Part shown: piece by piece, positions 1 through 8,802 of the stretch
Position numbering within the stretch: the stretch's first letter is position 1
Layout of the letters: every line of letters begins with the position of its first letter
NCBI GenBank assembly: GCA_031285295.1
Contig: JAITWK010000038.1
Coordinates: 1-64,000 of the forward strand
From: Deltaproteobacteria bacterium
GTDB taxonomy: Bacteria; Desulfobacterota; Desulfovibrionia; Desulfovibrionales; Desulfovibrionaceae
DNA: 64,000 nucleotides
Direction: 5' to 3'
The notes under the pieces: generated by a model
Databases searched by the model: none
What the model was told of the DNA's origin: nothing
Seen by the model: only the letters and a program-made list of their open reading frames with translations
Position numbers and translations under genes: made by a program

Positions 1-17
1 ATTGTTGTAATAGTTTT

Positions 18-65
18 GGGGGACTCCGTCCCCCATACCCCCTGGCAGGGACATGATGTCCCTGC
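18..65. other. Two adjacent GC-rich hairpins
   Basis: Two perfect inverted repeats lie ahead of the first gene: GGGGGAC/GTCCCCC (18-24 with 28-34) and GCAGGGAC/GTCCCTGC (45-52 with 58-65). Neither is followed by a T-run, so they are not typical intrinsic terminators. They may be the 3' end of an upstream transcript or a repeat element cut by the window edge. Confidence 0.4.
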
Positions 66-101
66 ACCCACAATAAGTTAAACCAAGGTATTACAAAATA
101 T

Positions 102-1205
102 ATGCACCACAAACATCACCCCAACAGCACCACCAACGCCGACGGCACCCCGCAACTTCGGCTGATCGCCTGGGAAGTTACCCGTTCCTGCAATCTGGCC
201 TGCAAGCACTGCCGGGCCGAGGCGCATACCGAGCCCTACCCCGGCGAACTGGACAACACCCAGGCCAAGGCGCTGATCGATACCTTCAAGGAAACCGGCG
301 ATCCGATCATCATCTTCACCGGCGGTGAACCGCTAATGCGTAAAGATGTTTTTGATCTGGTCCGCTATGCCGGTTCCAAGGGGCTGCGCTGCGTAATGGC
401 CCCCAACGGCACGCTGATCACCCCGGAAGCGGCGCAGGAAATGGCCTCCTCCGGCATCGGGCGCTGCTCCATCTCCATTGACGGGGCTGACGCGGCCAGC
501 CATGACGCCTTTCGCGGCGTGCCGGGCGCTTTTGAAGCCTCCATGCGCGGCATCGAAGAACTCAAAAAGGCCGGTATCGGCTTCCAGCTGAACACCACGG
601 TAACCAAAAGCAACCTGCACAGCTTCAAGGAGATTTTCAAGCTGGCCGACAGCCTTGGGGCCGAAGCCTGGCACATCTTTTTGCTGGTTCCCATGGGGCG
701 TGGCGCACAATTGCAGGATCAGGTGATCAGCGCTGAGGAATATGAAGAAGTGCTGAACTGGTTCTATGATTTCCGCAAAAGCACCAAAATGCACCTCAAA
801 GCTACCTGTGCGCCGCATTATTACCGGATCATGCGCCAGCGGGCCAAAGAGGAAGGCCTTAGCGTTACCCCGGAAACCTTCGGCATGGATGCCATGACGC
901 GCGGCTGCCTGGGCGGCATCGGCTTCTGCTTTATCAGCCACACCGGACAGGTGCAGCCCTGCGGCTACCTTGAACTGAATTGCGGCAATGTGCTGGAAAC
1001 GCCTTTTCCGGAAATCTGGCGCAAGGCCGAGCCGTTTTTGCAGTTCCGCAACCAGGCGGCCTACGAAGGCAAGTGCGGACATTGCGAATATCACAAGGTC
1101 TGCGGCGGCTGCCGGGCCAGAGCGCACAGCCTGACCGGAAGTCATATGGCTGAGGAGCCGCTTTGCACATACATTCCCAAGCTGAGCGGGGAAAATAATT
1201 CATGA
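102..1205 (+). CDS. ahbD: Radical SAM heme synthase AhbD
   Basis: This is a radical SAM enzyme of the NirJ/PqqE-like group. AhbD is known to carry out the last step of the siroheme-dependent heme pathway, oxidative decarboxylation of two propionates of Fe-coproporphyrin III to give heme b, in the cytoplasm. The [4Fe-4S]-binding motif CNLACKHC is at residues 30-37, a GGEP motif near 74, and the C-terminal cysteine cluster CGHCEYHKVCGGC, probably a second cluster site, near 330. The length of 367 aa fits the family. The next gene overlaps by 4 bp (ATGA) and encodes a siroheme decarboxylase subunit, which supports the pathway. The alternative is the related deacetylase AhbC, but the segment around the first cluster (WEVTRSCNLACKHCRAEAH) reads as AhbD from memory. 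Confidence 0.85.
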   Translation: MHHKHHPNSTTNADGTPQLRLIAWEVTRSCNLACKHCRAEAHTEPYPGELDNTQAKALIDTFKETGDPIIIFTGGEPLMRKDVFDLVRYAGSKGLRCVMAPNGTLITPEAAQEMASSGIGRCSISIDGADAASHDAFRGVPGAFEASMRGIEELKKAGIGFQLNTTVTKSNLHSFKEIFKLADSLGAEAWHIFLLVPMGRGAQLQDQVISAEEYEEVLNWFYDFRKSTKMHLKATCAPHYYRIMRQRAKEEGLSVTPETFGMDAMTRGCLGGIGFCFISHTGQVQPCGYLELNCGNVLETPFPEIWRKAEPFLQFRNQAAYEGKCGHCEYHKVCGGCRARAHSLTGSHMAEEPLCTYIPKLSGENNS

Positions 1206-1711
1206 AAATAACCCCGGAAGAACTCGACGGCGGCAGCATATCGGAAAGCACGGGCGAGGAAGAACTCAGCCAGCAGGAGCGCGAACTGCTCTCGCTCATT
1301 CAGTCCGGCTTTCCGCTGGAGCCACGGCCCTATGCCGTGCTGGGAGCGCAAATCGGCGTCAGCGAACAGGAAGCCCTGGAACTTACGCGCAAGCTGCGCC
1401 AAAAAAAGATCATCCGCCGTATGGGGGCCAATTTCAGATCCGACAAAATCGGCTTCCGCAGCACGCTCTGCGCCGCCAAGGTAACGGAAGACAAGATGGA
1501 TGCTTTCGTCAAGGCGGTTAACGATCTGCCCTGGGTCACGCACAATTACCTGCGCGACCACGCCTATAACGTCTGGTTCACCCTGATTTGCCCTTCCTGG
1601 GAACGGGTGCTGGAAACGCTGCGCGAGCTGGAACAGTCCACCGGCGTGCCGGTACTGAATCTGCCAGCTACCAAAATGTATAAAATCAAGGTAGATTTTG
1701 ATTTAAGCTAG
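1202..1711 (+). CDS. ahbB: Siroheme decarboxylase subunit (AhbA/AhbB, Lrp/AsnC-like)
   Basis: A 169-aa Lrp/AsnC-fold protein with an N-terminal winged-helix region (GVSEQEALELTRKLRQKKI, then RRMGANF) and a C-terminal RAM-like domain containing WVTHNYLRDHAYNVWFTL. That conserved segment is typical of siroheme decarboxylases, not of DNA-binding Lrp proteins. AhbA and AhbB form a complex that converts siroheme to 12,18-didecarboxysiroheme. The start codon overlaps the ahbD stop, so the two are translationally coupled. A hydrophilic extension of about 25 residues precedes the HTH. I cannot firmly decide between AhbA and AhbB; the symbol rests on the ahbD neighbourhood. Confidence 0.7.
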   Translation: MKITPEELDGGSISESTGEEELSQQERELLSLIQSGFPLEPRPYAVLGAQIGVSEQEALELTRKLRQKKIIRRMGANFRSDKIGFRSTLCAAKVTEDKMDAFVKAVNDLPWVTHNYLRDHAYNVWFTLICPSWERVLETLRELEQSTGVPVLNLPATKMYKIKVDFDLS

Positions 1712-1736
1712 GGGGTAATTTTATCGGGAGGACATC

Positions 1737-2573
1737 ATGTCACATACCGCAAATAAACCTAAGTTGTTTGGCCCGGCCAGTCTGTCCGGTCTACTCTGCC
1801 TGTTCTGTCTGTTTTGGCTGTCTGCCTGCGCCGGGCATACTCCGGCAGAGAACGCCGCCGAGGCGGAAAACCAGCCTTCGCTCATAGCCGAAGCCGCCAA
1901 GCGTCCTGACGGCGAATCTATTCTGCCGGGCATGAAAGCCGAAACAATCAGCCGGGCCGGTATCAAATTTCCGGACGAGCAATATCAGCGCGATACCGAC
2001 TGTTTTTCCATCGAAACGCATACCCCCTATCTGGGGTTGGAAGCCATAGACGAGCAAATCCGCAATTGGGAAGACGGCTTACGCGCGGAAGCCATCCGGG
2101 AATTCATGGCCAACTGCGCCTCCGGCGCACGCAACAACCGGCTGGATCTGACCTACGAAACCAGCGCCACCTTTGGCAATGTGGTATCGGTGCTTCTGCT
2201 GCCCTCCATGTATACCGGCGGCGCGCACCCCATTACCAATGTGGCCAGCCTTAACTTTGACACACGTAGCGGCAAGCAATTGGAATACGAGGATATTTTC
2301 AACAATACCGAAGGATTGTACGAATATCTCTCCGATTACGCCTACCGGGCCATGCGGCCAGCGCTGGGCGAATTTTGGGGAGAAGGCGAGTATTTTGCAG
2401 GCGGGCTGGAAGCTGTGCCGGAAAACTTTAAATACTTCACACTCACGCCGGAAGGGCTGGTGCTGATTTTTCCGCATTACCAGGTAGCGCCCTACTCGGC
2501 AGGCATCCAATCCTGCCTGGTGCCGCTGCCGGAATTACTGCGCTTTCAGCCCAGGCCGGGAATTTGGCAGTAG
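1737..2573 (+). CDS. Lipoprotein with DUF3298 (RsiV-like) domain
   Basis: A 278-aa exported lipoprotein. The signal sequence ends in a lipobox (LSAC, residues 28-31). The mature part has a PdaC/DUF4163-like region followed by a DUF3298-type domain, recognised by YTGGAHP near residue 160 and the downstream sequence in which an aspartate-rich loop precedes DIF. In RsiV this fold senses lysozyme; in stand-alone lipoproteins the role is unknown. A good ribosome site (GGGAGGAC) precedes the ATG. It lies 25 bp after ahbB and upstream of further lipoproteins, so an envelope role is likely. No catalytic residues are claimed. Confidence 0.7.
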   Translation: MSHTANKPKLFGPASLSGLLCLFCLFWLSACAGHTPAENAAEAENQPSLIAEAAKRPDGESILPGMKAETISRAGIKFPDEQYQRDTDCFSIETHTPYLGLEAIDEQIRNWEDGLRAEAIREFMANCASGARNNRLDLTYETSATFGNVVSVLLLPSMYTGGAHPITNVASLNFDTRSGKQLEYEDIFNNTEGLYEYLSDYAYRAMRPALGEFWGEGEYFAGGLEAVPENFKYFTLTPEGLVLIFPHYQVAPYSAGIQSCLVPLPELLRFQPRPGIWQ

Positions 2574-2640
2574 CAGTAGCGCTGCTTTTACCGTGATGCT
2601 TTGCCCAGCATTGCTTTTTGCTCTTTTTCACAATTTTTAA
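2570..2640 (+). repeat. Partial copy of the dispersed palindromic element (family 1)
   Basis: Just after the DUF3298 stop codon the sequence reads AGTAGCGCTGCTTTTACCGT, then GATGCTTTGCC and CAGCATTGCTTTTTGCTC. This follows the left half of the complete copy at 28056-28182 (GGTAGTGCCTGATTTTGCCG ... CAGGCATTGCTTTTTTCTC). The right half is missing. Confidence 0.5.
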
Positions 2641-2715
2641 CATGCTTATTGCGCATAAAAATGCTTTAATAAAGTACAGTTAACAACCAGAACCGCAATA
2701 TCGTTCGGGTAGGAA

Positions 2716-4254
2716 ATGGCCATACTGAAGAACATACGGCAGCACTCCCTGCCGCACATTCTGCCGCTGCTCCTGCTGCTCACGCTGCCGGGCGCTTTTG
2801 GCTGCTCCTCCCGCGTAAGCACCGAAGATATCCGCACAGAGCTCGCCTACGGTTCCTATGAAACCCTGACCGAAAAAATGCAGGCCGCGCATGAGGCGCA
2901 TGAAGAGTTCGTCACCGCGCTCAACCTGGCCCGTGTTCTCCAATTGCAGGGGCGCTGGCAGGAATCCATCGAAATTTATGAGGCGGGCCTGACCCTGCTT
3001 GAAGAATACGAACGCCGGGCCATCATCAACATGCGCGAACTTCTGGGAGAGGCCGGATCCATCCTGATTTCGCGCGGCAGTCTGGGTTATTACGGCACCG
3101 GCTACGAGCGTACCCTGCTGCACACCTTTAATGCCATGAACTATGTCATGCTCGGCGATTTTTCCGGCGCGGCGGTTGAAATGCGCCGCATGGAGCAACG
3201 GCAGGAGGTCTGGCTGGCCGAAGAAGAATACCGGCTGCGGGAATATGCCGAAAAGCGCCAGAGCATCGGCAATCCCGCGTCTTACGACGACGAGCCGGAA
3301 TCCCTGCCCGGCCAGTACAGCATGGCCGAACTGTTGCGCGACCCACAGGTACGCGCCCTGGCCAATTCCTATCAGGACCCCTTTTCTTACAGCCTTAGTG
3401 CCATTGTCTGCCGTCTGGCCGGTGACGAGGAATACGCCGGTGTAAGCCTGCGCCGGGCCGCCCTGCTGGACCCTGCAGCCGGGGATATGTTCAGCGCGGC
3501 CTGGGGCCCCGGCAAGGGAGTAGCGCGGCAAAGAGCAAATCAAACGCAAGGCCTACCCAGCTACGATAACTGGACTCCGAACATCCCCCGCCGGGCAAAA
3601 AAGGCTTCCGCAGCTACCCAGGAAGTAACGGTAATGATTTTCAGCGGATTGGCTCCGGCCCTGAACCTGGAGCAAATCCGCATTCCGGCTCCTTACATCG
3701 GCTACCTCATGATCGACTTGCCGTCATATATCGGATCGGTGCGCGGCAACGCCCCCACAGTAGAACTGCTGGCTCCCGGCAAATCCGCCAGCGCCGCCTC
3801 ACCCCGCTCCTCAGCAGCAAGCGCGAAACATCTGGCAGCTCATCCGTTGTTGCGGATAGAACTCTTGGCCTACCGCACCCTGCGTGACGAAGTGCGTTAT
3901 GAAATCGGTTCGGCGATCGCACGGGCCATATTTCGGGCCGCGACTGCCGGTGCGGCCTACGCGGTAGCGCGAAGTAACGATGATACCCAGGCCTTTGCCG
4001 GTTTGATCGGGCTTGGCGTAAGTGCTATCATGGATTTGGTCGCAAGCGGCACTTCCAGCAGTGTCCGCAACTGGGAGCTTTTGCCCGCCGCCGGTTTCCT
4101 CTCCATGGGCGCAGTTCCGCGCGGTTCCTGCTTGCGCGTGACCCTGGGCGCGGACGAAGCCGAAATAGATCTGCCCGGCGAAGCCGAAGGAATAATTGTA
4201 ATGATTTCACAAATAACAACATCAAAAATGAGGGTGGATTATGTGGCGTACTAA
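2716..4254 (+). CDS. COG3014-type outer-membrane lipoprotein with TPR-like N-terminus
   Basis: A 512-aa lipoprotein: hydrophobic signal ending GAFGCSS (Cys at residue 30), then a helical TPR-like region to about residue 250 (VLQLQGRWQESIEIYEAGL and similar), an Arg/Ala-rich linker, and a C-terminal domain with small hydrophobic segments (FAGLIGLGVSAIMDLVASG). The layout resembles the uncharacterised COG3014 family, which often sits beside YcfL and LpoB/FlgO-like lipoproteins, as it does here. The last 14 bp overlap the next gene. The role is unknown; a scaffold for the neighbouring lipoproteins at the outer membrane is an inference from the gene order. Confidence 0.65.
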   Translation: MAILKNIRQHSLPHILPLLLLLTLPGAFGCSSRVSTEDIRTELAYGSYETLTEKMQAAHEAHEEFVTALNLARVLQLQGRWQESIEIYEAGLTLLEEYERRAIINMRELLGEAGSILISRGSLGYYGTGYERTLLHTFNAMNYVMLGDFSGAAVEMRRMEQRQEVWLAEEEYRLREYAEKRQSIGNPASYDDEPESLPGQYSMAELLRDPQVRALANSYQDPFSYSLSAIVCRLAGDEEYAGVSLRRAALLDPAAGDMFSAAWGPGKGVARQRANQTQGLPSYDNWTPNIPRRAKKASAATQEVTVMIFSGLAPALNLEQIRIPAPYIGYLMIDLPSYIGSVRGNAPTVELLAPGKSASAASPRSSAASAKHLAAHPLLRIELLAYRTLRDEVRYEIGSAIARAIFRAATAGAAYAVARSNDDTQAFAGLIGLGVSAIMDLVASGTSSSVRNWELLPAAGFLSMGAVPRGSCLRVTLGADEAEIDLPGEAEGIIVMISQITTSKMRVDYVAY

Positions 4255-4657
4255 GCATATCAGTCAGCTTGACCGAAGCGGCCCTGTAGGTTCCGTCAAC
4301 CCCATTAAAAACGCGATCCTGCTCGGCCTGTTGTCTCTGCTCCTGCTCAGCCTGGCCGCCTGCGGGCAATCCAAGGTGGAATACGCGGACAATGAAGATG
4401 TTGAAATCGAAAGCATTAACCACAAAAAAGACGGCGATTTTCTGATCGTTCAGGCCGTATTGCGTAATGACGATTCTGACGATGTAACAAGAAGCGTCTA
4501 TCGGATTGAATGGTATGACGAGAGCGGTTTCCTGCTGGAAAAGACCAGCTGGCGGCCAATACTGGTTAAAGGCGGCGCACCCATGCCGGTGCGCGAGCGC
4601 TCTACTATCCCCGGAGCGGTGGATTACAAGCTGATAATTTCAAATGACGCCAGTTAG
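4241..4657 (+). CDS. YcfL-family (DUF1425) lipoprotein
   Basis: A 138-aa lipoprotein. The start overlaps the previous gene by 14 bp. The hydrophobic signal ends in LLSLAACGQ (lipobox Cys near residue 42), preceded by an unusually long polar N-terminus of about 25 residues, so an internal start is possible. The mature domain has the YcfL pattern: a variable N-terminus, then LIVQAVLRN, YRIEWYDESGF and an extended C-terminal strand. In enterobacteria ycfL lies next to lpoB, and the next gene here is LpoB-like. The molecular function is not established. Confidence 0.7.
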   Translation: MWRTKHISQLDRSGPVGSVNPIKNAILLGLLSLLLLSLAACGQSKVEYADNEDVEIESINHKKDGDFLIVQAVLRNDDSDDVTRSVYRIEWYDESGFLLEKTSWRPILVKGGAPMPVRERSTIPGAVDYKLIISNDAS

Positions 4658-4660
4658 GGC

Positions 4661-4690
4661 TTACACGAACGCCTTTTTGCCTTCGTGTAA
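4661..4690. repeat. Short palindromic repeat (family 2), compact copy
   Basis: A perfect 9-bp inverted repeat TTACACGAA/TTCGTGTAA encloses CGCCTTTTTGCC. The arm and CGCCTTTTTG core match the longer copies at 21383-21418, 22887-22922 and 29687-29721. It begins 4 bp after the ycfL-like stop codon and could also act as a terminator or mRNA-end hairpin. Confidence 0.5.
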
Positions 4691-4722
4691 ATATTAACTT
4701 GTTGATTATAATGGAGTTAATT

Positions 4723-5349
4723 ATGAATAAGAACCGCAAAAATATTTCCCTCACTCTGCTTGTGATGCTTTGCCTGGCCCTGCTCGTCATGTCCGGCTGC
4801 GGCGGGCCGAGTGTCGGGCGCGTGCAGGGTGCGGGCGATACGCACTACGGCAACGCGGACGAAGTGGAAACCGTCAACAGCGCCTGGGGCTCTACCGACC
4901 TGCAAATGACGGCGGAAAGCATGACCCAGTCCCTGCTGGCTTCCCGCTGGATCGCCAAAGCTTACGAACCGCCCAAAATCCGCCTGCGCGAAGTGCGCAA
5001 CCTGACTGCCGAGCATATCGACACCAAAGCGATCACCGATAAAATCCGGGTCCAGTTGCTGCGTTCCGGGCAGGTGCGCTTCCTGGCCGATACCGCCAAT
5101 CTGGACGAGGTTTTTGCCGAGCGCGAATTTTCCGAGGCAGTAACGCGGCGTGACGTGAACAAGCTTCTGGCCGACACCGACTACATCGTTACCGGTACCG
5201 TGCGCTCCATCCGCAAGACCACCAAGGAAGTGGCCGACGTGTACTACCAGATTACTCTTGAGCTGGTGGACCCGCAAAGCGCTGAAATACTCTGGGCCGA
5301 CGAGAAGGAAATTCGCAAGTCTACCACTACGCCAAAAATCGGTTGGTAA
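4723..5349 (+). CDS. lpoB: LpoB-like penicillin-binding-protein activator lipoprotein
   Basis: A 208-aa lipoprotein. The ATG at 4723 is chosen because GGAG lies 8 bp upstream and it gives a clean signal (MNKNRKNISLTLLVMLCLAL, lipobox VMSGC). The mature protein has the LpoB/CsgG-like core: IRLREVRNLTAEHIDTKAIT, VQLLRSGQVRFL, a DYIVTGTVRSI strand and YYQITLELVDPQSAEILWAD. LpoB spans from the outer membrane to stimulate a bifunctional peptidoglycan synthase (PBP1b in E. coli). The neighbours YcfL-like and COG3014-like fit that setting. The partner PBP is not encoded beside it; pbpC at the end of the window is a different class. Confidence 0.75.
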   Translation: MNKNRKNISLTLLVMLCLALLVMSGCGGPSVGRVQGAGDTHYGNADEVETVNSAWGSTDLQMTAESMTQSLLASRWIAKAYEPPKIRLREVRNLTAEHIDTKAITDKIRVQLLRSGQVRFLADTANLDEVFAEREFSEAVTRRDVNKLLADTDYIVTGTVRSIRKTTKEVADVYYQITLELVDPQSAEILWADEKEIRKSTTTPKIGW

Positions 5350-5360
5350 GGAGAGAGCAT

Positions 5361-6551
5361 ATGTTCATTCTTCCCAAATATACCGCAAAAGCCGCGCTTC
5401 TGGTCTGCCTGACCCTGGCCGCTGGCTGTTCGACTGATCGGCCGGAAGCTCCCGGGCAGACCGCAGCCCAGGCCAGCGTTCTTGCGCAGGCCGCCCTTGA
5501 ACGGGCCGCCGACCCTACCCTGCAAACTAACAGCAAGGTGCTGGTCTTGCCCTTCAGTTGCAACATCCTCTCGGATGATTCCGCCGAGTCGAAAAAAACG
5601 CTGCAAGCGGCCCTCACCAGCCGTACCCTCCACCTGCTGCGCGATGCCGGTGTTCAGGCCGATGAACCGGAGCACGCACGGGAACTGACCGGTCAAAATA
5701 CGACTGCTCCGGCATTTGACGCCGCAGCCCAGAACGTTGCTCCCGCCTTTGATCCGGCAGAAGAAATGTTCAGGCCGCAAGCTTCCACGGCATCCGAAAC
5801 TCAGGCCGGGGGCGGGGCTTTAGACGCTTCTGGTACGCCAATTGCGGAAAACGGGCAGAACGGCGAAGCCTGGGAAACTGTCCTCAGTGCCGGAACAGCA
5901 CCCGAGCAAGGCCCGGAAGATGGCGTGGTCGCCGAAGGCACACAAATTCTGGAGCCGCGCAATGAAGCCACTGCAAGCCAGAGTGTTGGCGAACAACTCA
6001 CCGCGCCGGTTATGGCGGAAGCAACGGTTACAACGGATGGGGCTGCCGCCTCAAATGCATCCGCTACGCCAATTGCCGTAAATCCCAGCCTGGCCCTGAC
6101 AGGAGAAACCCTGATGCGCGAGGCCGAGGCCAGCGGCATTTTGGAAACCGCGCGGCAACTTGGCTACGATTACGTGCTGGTCGGCACAATATCTTATATT
6201 CATGCCGAGCTCAGGCCATCCGTGCGCCAGGGTGAGCGCGAACTCAGCTCGGTACGCGCCGAATTCAATTGCTCGTATCAGTTGCTGAGCAGCGACAACG
6301 GTCAGGCGCTGGCGCTCGGCGCAACTTCCGGCAAAGCGGGCCAGCAAATCCGCCTTGCCCGCGGCGAGGCCGGGCAGGCGCAAATTTACAATGCCGCAGG
6401 CAAGATGATTAACCAGGCCCTGTACAGCGCCGCGCAAAACATGGTGCGTGAGCTTATGGTGCCGGGTGCCGCGCATCACGACAACCTGGGCGACTGGGAA
6501 TCGGATGCCAACTATTACCGGGATAGTCCGGGTAAACGCTTAAAGCCTTAA
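5361..6551 (+). CDS. FlgO/CsgG-like lipoprotein with long low-complexity insert
   Basis: The start is placed at ATG 5361 (AAGGAGAG just upstream), giving 396 aa; an in-frame TTG at 5343 is less likely. Signal peptide ends LTLAAGCS (Cys 23). The fold seems split: an N-terminal half (VLVLPFSCNILSDDS ... HLLRDAGVQ) and a C-terminal half (ILETARQLGYDYVLVGTISY ... FNCSYQLLSSDNGQ) resembling FlgO/LpoB lipoproteins, separated by roughly 130 residues rich in Ala, Glu, Thr, Pro and Gln without predicted structure. It sits 11 bp after lpoB and 7 bp before tamA, so one operon is likely. Function unknown. Confidence 0.65.
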   Translation: MFILPKYTAKAALLVCLTLAAGCSTDRPEAPGQTAAQASVLAQAALERAADPTLQTNSKVLVLPFSCNILSDDSAESKKTLQAALTSRTLHLLRDAGVQADEPEHARELTGQNTTAPAFDAAAQNVAPAFDPAEEMFRPQASTASETQAGGGALDASGTPIAENGQNGEAWETVLSAGTAPEQGPEDGVVAEGTQILEPRNEATASQSVGEQLTAPVMAEATVTTDGAAASNASATPIAVNPSLALTGETLMREAEASGILETARQLGYDYVLVGTISYIHAELRPSVRQGERELSSVRAEFNCSYQLLSSDNGQALALGATSGKAGQQIRLARGEAGQAQIYNAAGKMINQALYSAAQNMVRELMVPGAAHHDNLGDWESDANYYRDSPGKRLKP

Positions 6552-6558
6552 AGGCCAC

Positions 6559-8802
6559 ATGCGTCATCCAGCATACGCCCTGTCGGCTCTTGCGTACGCA
6601 ACATCGAACCTTGCGTGCGCCGTGGCGGCCCTTGTATCGCCACGTTTCAAACTGGCCCAGTTTGCCCGATTCTCTCTGCTTGCCCTCTTCCTGTTCTCGC
6701 TTTGCGCCTGCGGGCAAGAAGACCCGTTGGCCTGGAATCTGCTTGCCCGGAACGGGCAGGAAGATTTCAGCCAGCCCTCCCCGCTGGTTAGCGGCGACCC
6801 GGATGGCCCGGTAGCCGCGCCGGAAATTCCGGATGAACTTAAAGCCGCTGCCCGCGATTATCAGCTTGAAACGACTGAAGGAGTCAATAACTCCGGCGCG
6901 GACAAAAAAAACGGAACGGCTGAAAAAACCGCCGCCGAATGGCGCTACACCGTCCAGGCCGTCTCGCCGGAAGCCCCGGAACTGGCTACAGCTTTCATGG
7001 CCGTCAGCCAGCTCGAAGAATTGAAGGACAATCCGCCGGATACGCTGACCGGCCTGAACCAGCGCATTCAGAACGACCTTGAGGAATGCCGCGCGGTGCT
7101 AAACTCCTTCGGCTATTACGAAGGCCGCGTCTGGAGCCGGGTTATCCAGGGCAGCGGAGAACACTCCAGAAATATTGTACAAATCAACTTCCGTCCGGGG
7201 CGTCAATACACGCTGGGGCGCAGCCGGGTGACCATTGCCGATCCGGACCCTCGAGCCAGCGGCCTGCCGGTATATCTGCCGGACAGCGAGGCCGAAGCCG
7301 CCGCGATAACCAGCGCCCAGTCCGGCGACTCGGAAGCGGAAACACGGTTGTTCCGCCGGGAGCGCAGTCAAAGAGGCGATGCCATTAAAACCCTTGGCGA
7401 TGTCGGCTTGCCGGAAGGTTCACCGGCTGTAGCCGACGATGTGCTGAACGCCGTGGATCGGGTGGCGGAAACCATGCGGAACCGAGGCTATCCTTTTGCC
7501 GAAGTTCTGGCCTCGCGCTTTGTGGTTGATCACGAAAAGCTCGTTCTGGAAGCCGAGGTCACAGTGCAGGCTGGCCCGTACTGCTACATGGGGCCCATGG
7601 AGATCCGGGGCGAGAACCGGGTTAGCGAAAAATATCTTGAAGCCATACGCAACTGGAAGGTTGGCGAACGCTGGAATCAGCGCCGTCTGGAAAATTTTAG
7701 CAATTCACTGCGCCAGACCGGCCTTTTTCAGCTGGTTAACGTCAAACCGGCTGAAACAACGGACGAAAATGGCTTGCGGACCGTGGTGCTGGAACTTGCC
7801 CCCGCGCCCGAGCGTACCGTCAGCGGCGCTCTCAAATACAATTCCGATTTTGGAGCCGGTGTGCAGGCGGGCTGGACCCACCGCAATTTCACCGGGCGCG
7901 GTGACCGCCTTACCGTAGAAATGCCCATCTGGCAGGATATGCAAATTCTCTTCGCCGAGTACCGCCTGCCATTCCTGCCGGACAAAGATCAGGATTTTGT
8001 GGCCCAGGCAGCGGCCCGCAACGAGGATGTGGACGCTTACAAGCTCTCCTCCGTGTCCGGGGCCATGGGCCTGGAACGGCGTTTTTCCCGCAACCTTACC
8101 GGGAGCGCACACGTCAGCGCCGAAGGCGGTACACTGGAAACGCCGGACGAGCCCAAAACCGAATATTACATGCTCGGACTGCCCGGCAGCCTCAGTTACA
8201 ACCGTTCCAACAGTCTGCTGGACGCCACCGATGGCTTCAAGCTCACTTTGCTGGCCAGTCCTTACAGCGGTTATTACAACAACTACTTTACCGTCCTGCG
8301 CACCCGTCTGGACGCCGCCGTCTATCTGCCCCTTGTTAGTGATAGCGGGGAAAACAGGGGAGCCAGAAACCGGGGCGACAAGCTGGTTCTGGCCCTGCGC
8401 GGCAGTTTTGGCAGCGTATTCGGAGCCGATTCTGGCGAAATACCGGCCACCATCCGTTTTTACAGCGGCGGCGGCGGCTCGGTGCGCGGTTACGCCTATC
8501 AATCCCTTGGGCCGCGCAACGGCAGCCGCGATCCGCTGGGCGGCGCGTCCATGACCGAAGTAAGCGCGGAAACACGCTGGAAGGCGGGCGAGGATTGGGG
8601 GTTGGTAGCTTTTCTGGATGGCGGCATGGTTTATGACCAATCAAGCCCGGATTTCGGTCAGGATCTGCAATGGGGCGCGGGCCTCGGCTTCCGCTATTAC
8701 ACAGCCATAGGCCCGGTGCGCCTGGATGTGGCCACGCCGCTAAACCCCAGAAACGATGACGACAGCTACCAGTTGTACATCAGCATAGGGCAGAGTTTTT
8801 AA
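6559..8802 (+). CDS. tamA: TamA-like Omp85 outer-membrane protein with lipoprotein-type signal
   Basis: A 747-aa Omp85-family protein. TamA with TamB forms the translocation and assembly module. The region around residues 150-420 reads as POTRA domains (LEECRAVLNSFGYYEGRVWSR; YCYMGPMEIRGENRVSEKYL), and the rest is a 16-strand-type barrel (FNYNSDFGAGV-like strands, the RFYSGGGGSVRGYAYQSLGP loop with the conserved VRGY motif) ending in terminal Phe (YISIGQSF). It is longer than typical TamA (about 580 aa) because of about 140 extra N-terminal residues. The hydrophobic signal ends FSLCACGQE, which looks like a lipobox. The stop codon overlaps tamB's ATG (TAATG). Confidence 0.85.
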   Translation: MRHPAYALSALAYATSNLACAVAALVSPRFKLAQFARFSLLALFLFSLCACGQEDPLAWNLLARNGQEDFSQPSPLVSGDPDGPVAAPEIPDELKAAARDYQLETTEGVNNSGADKKNGTAEKTAAEWRYTVQAVSPEAPELATAFMAVSQLEELKDNPPDTLTGLNQRIQNDLEECRAVLNSFGYYEGRVWSRVIQGSGEHSRNIVQINFRPGRQYTLGRSRVTIADPDPRASGLPVYLPDSEAEAAAITSAQSGDSEAETRLFRRERSQRGDAIKTLGDVGLPEGSPAVADDVLNAVDRVAETMRNRGYPFAEVLASRFVVDHEKLVLEAEVTVQAGPYCYMGPMEIRGENRVSEKYLEAIRNWKVGERWNQRRLENFSNSLRQTGLFQLVNVKPAETTDENGLRTVVLELAPAPERTVSGALKYNSDFGAGVQAGWTHRNFTGRGDRLTVEMPIWQDMQILFAEYRLPFLPDKDQDFVAQAAARNEDVDAYKLSSVSGAMGLERRFSRNLTGSAHVSAEGGTLETPDEPKTEYYMLGLPGSLSYNRSNSLLDATDGFKLTLLASPYSGYYNNYFTVLRTRLDAAVYLPLVSDSGENRGARNRGDKLVLALRGSFGSVFGADSGEIPATIRFYSGGGGSVRGYAYQSLGPRNGSRDPLGGASMTEVSAETRWKAGEDWGLVAFLDGGMVYDQSSPDFGQDLQWGAGLGFRYYTAIGPVRLDVATPLNPRNDDDSYQLYISIGQSF

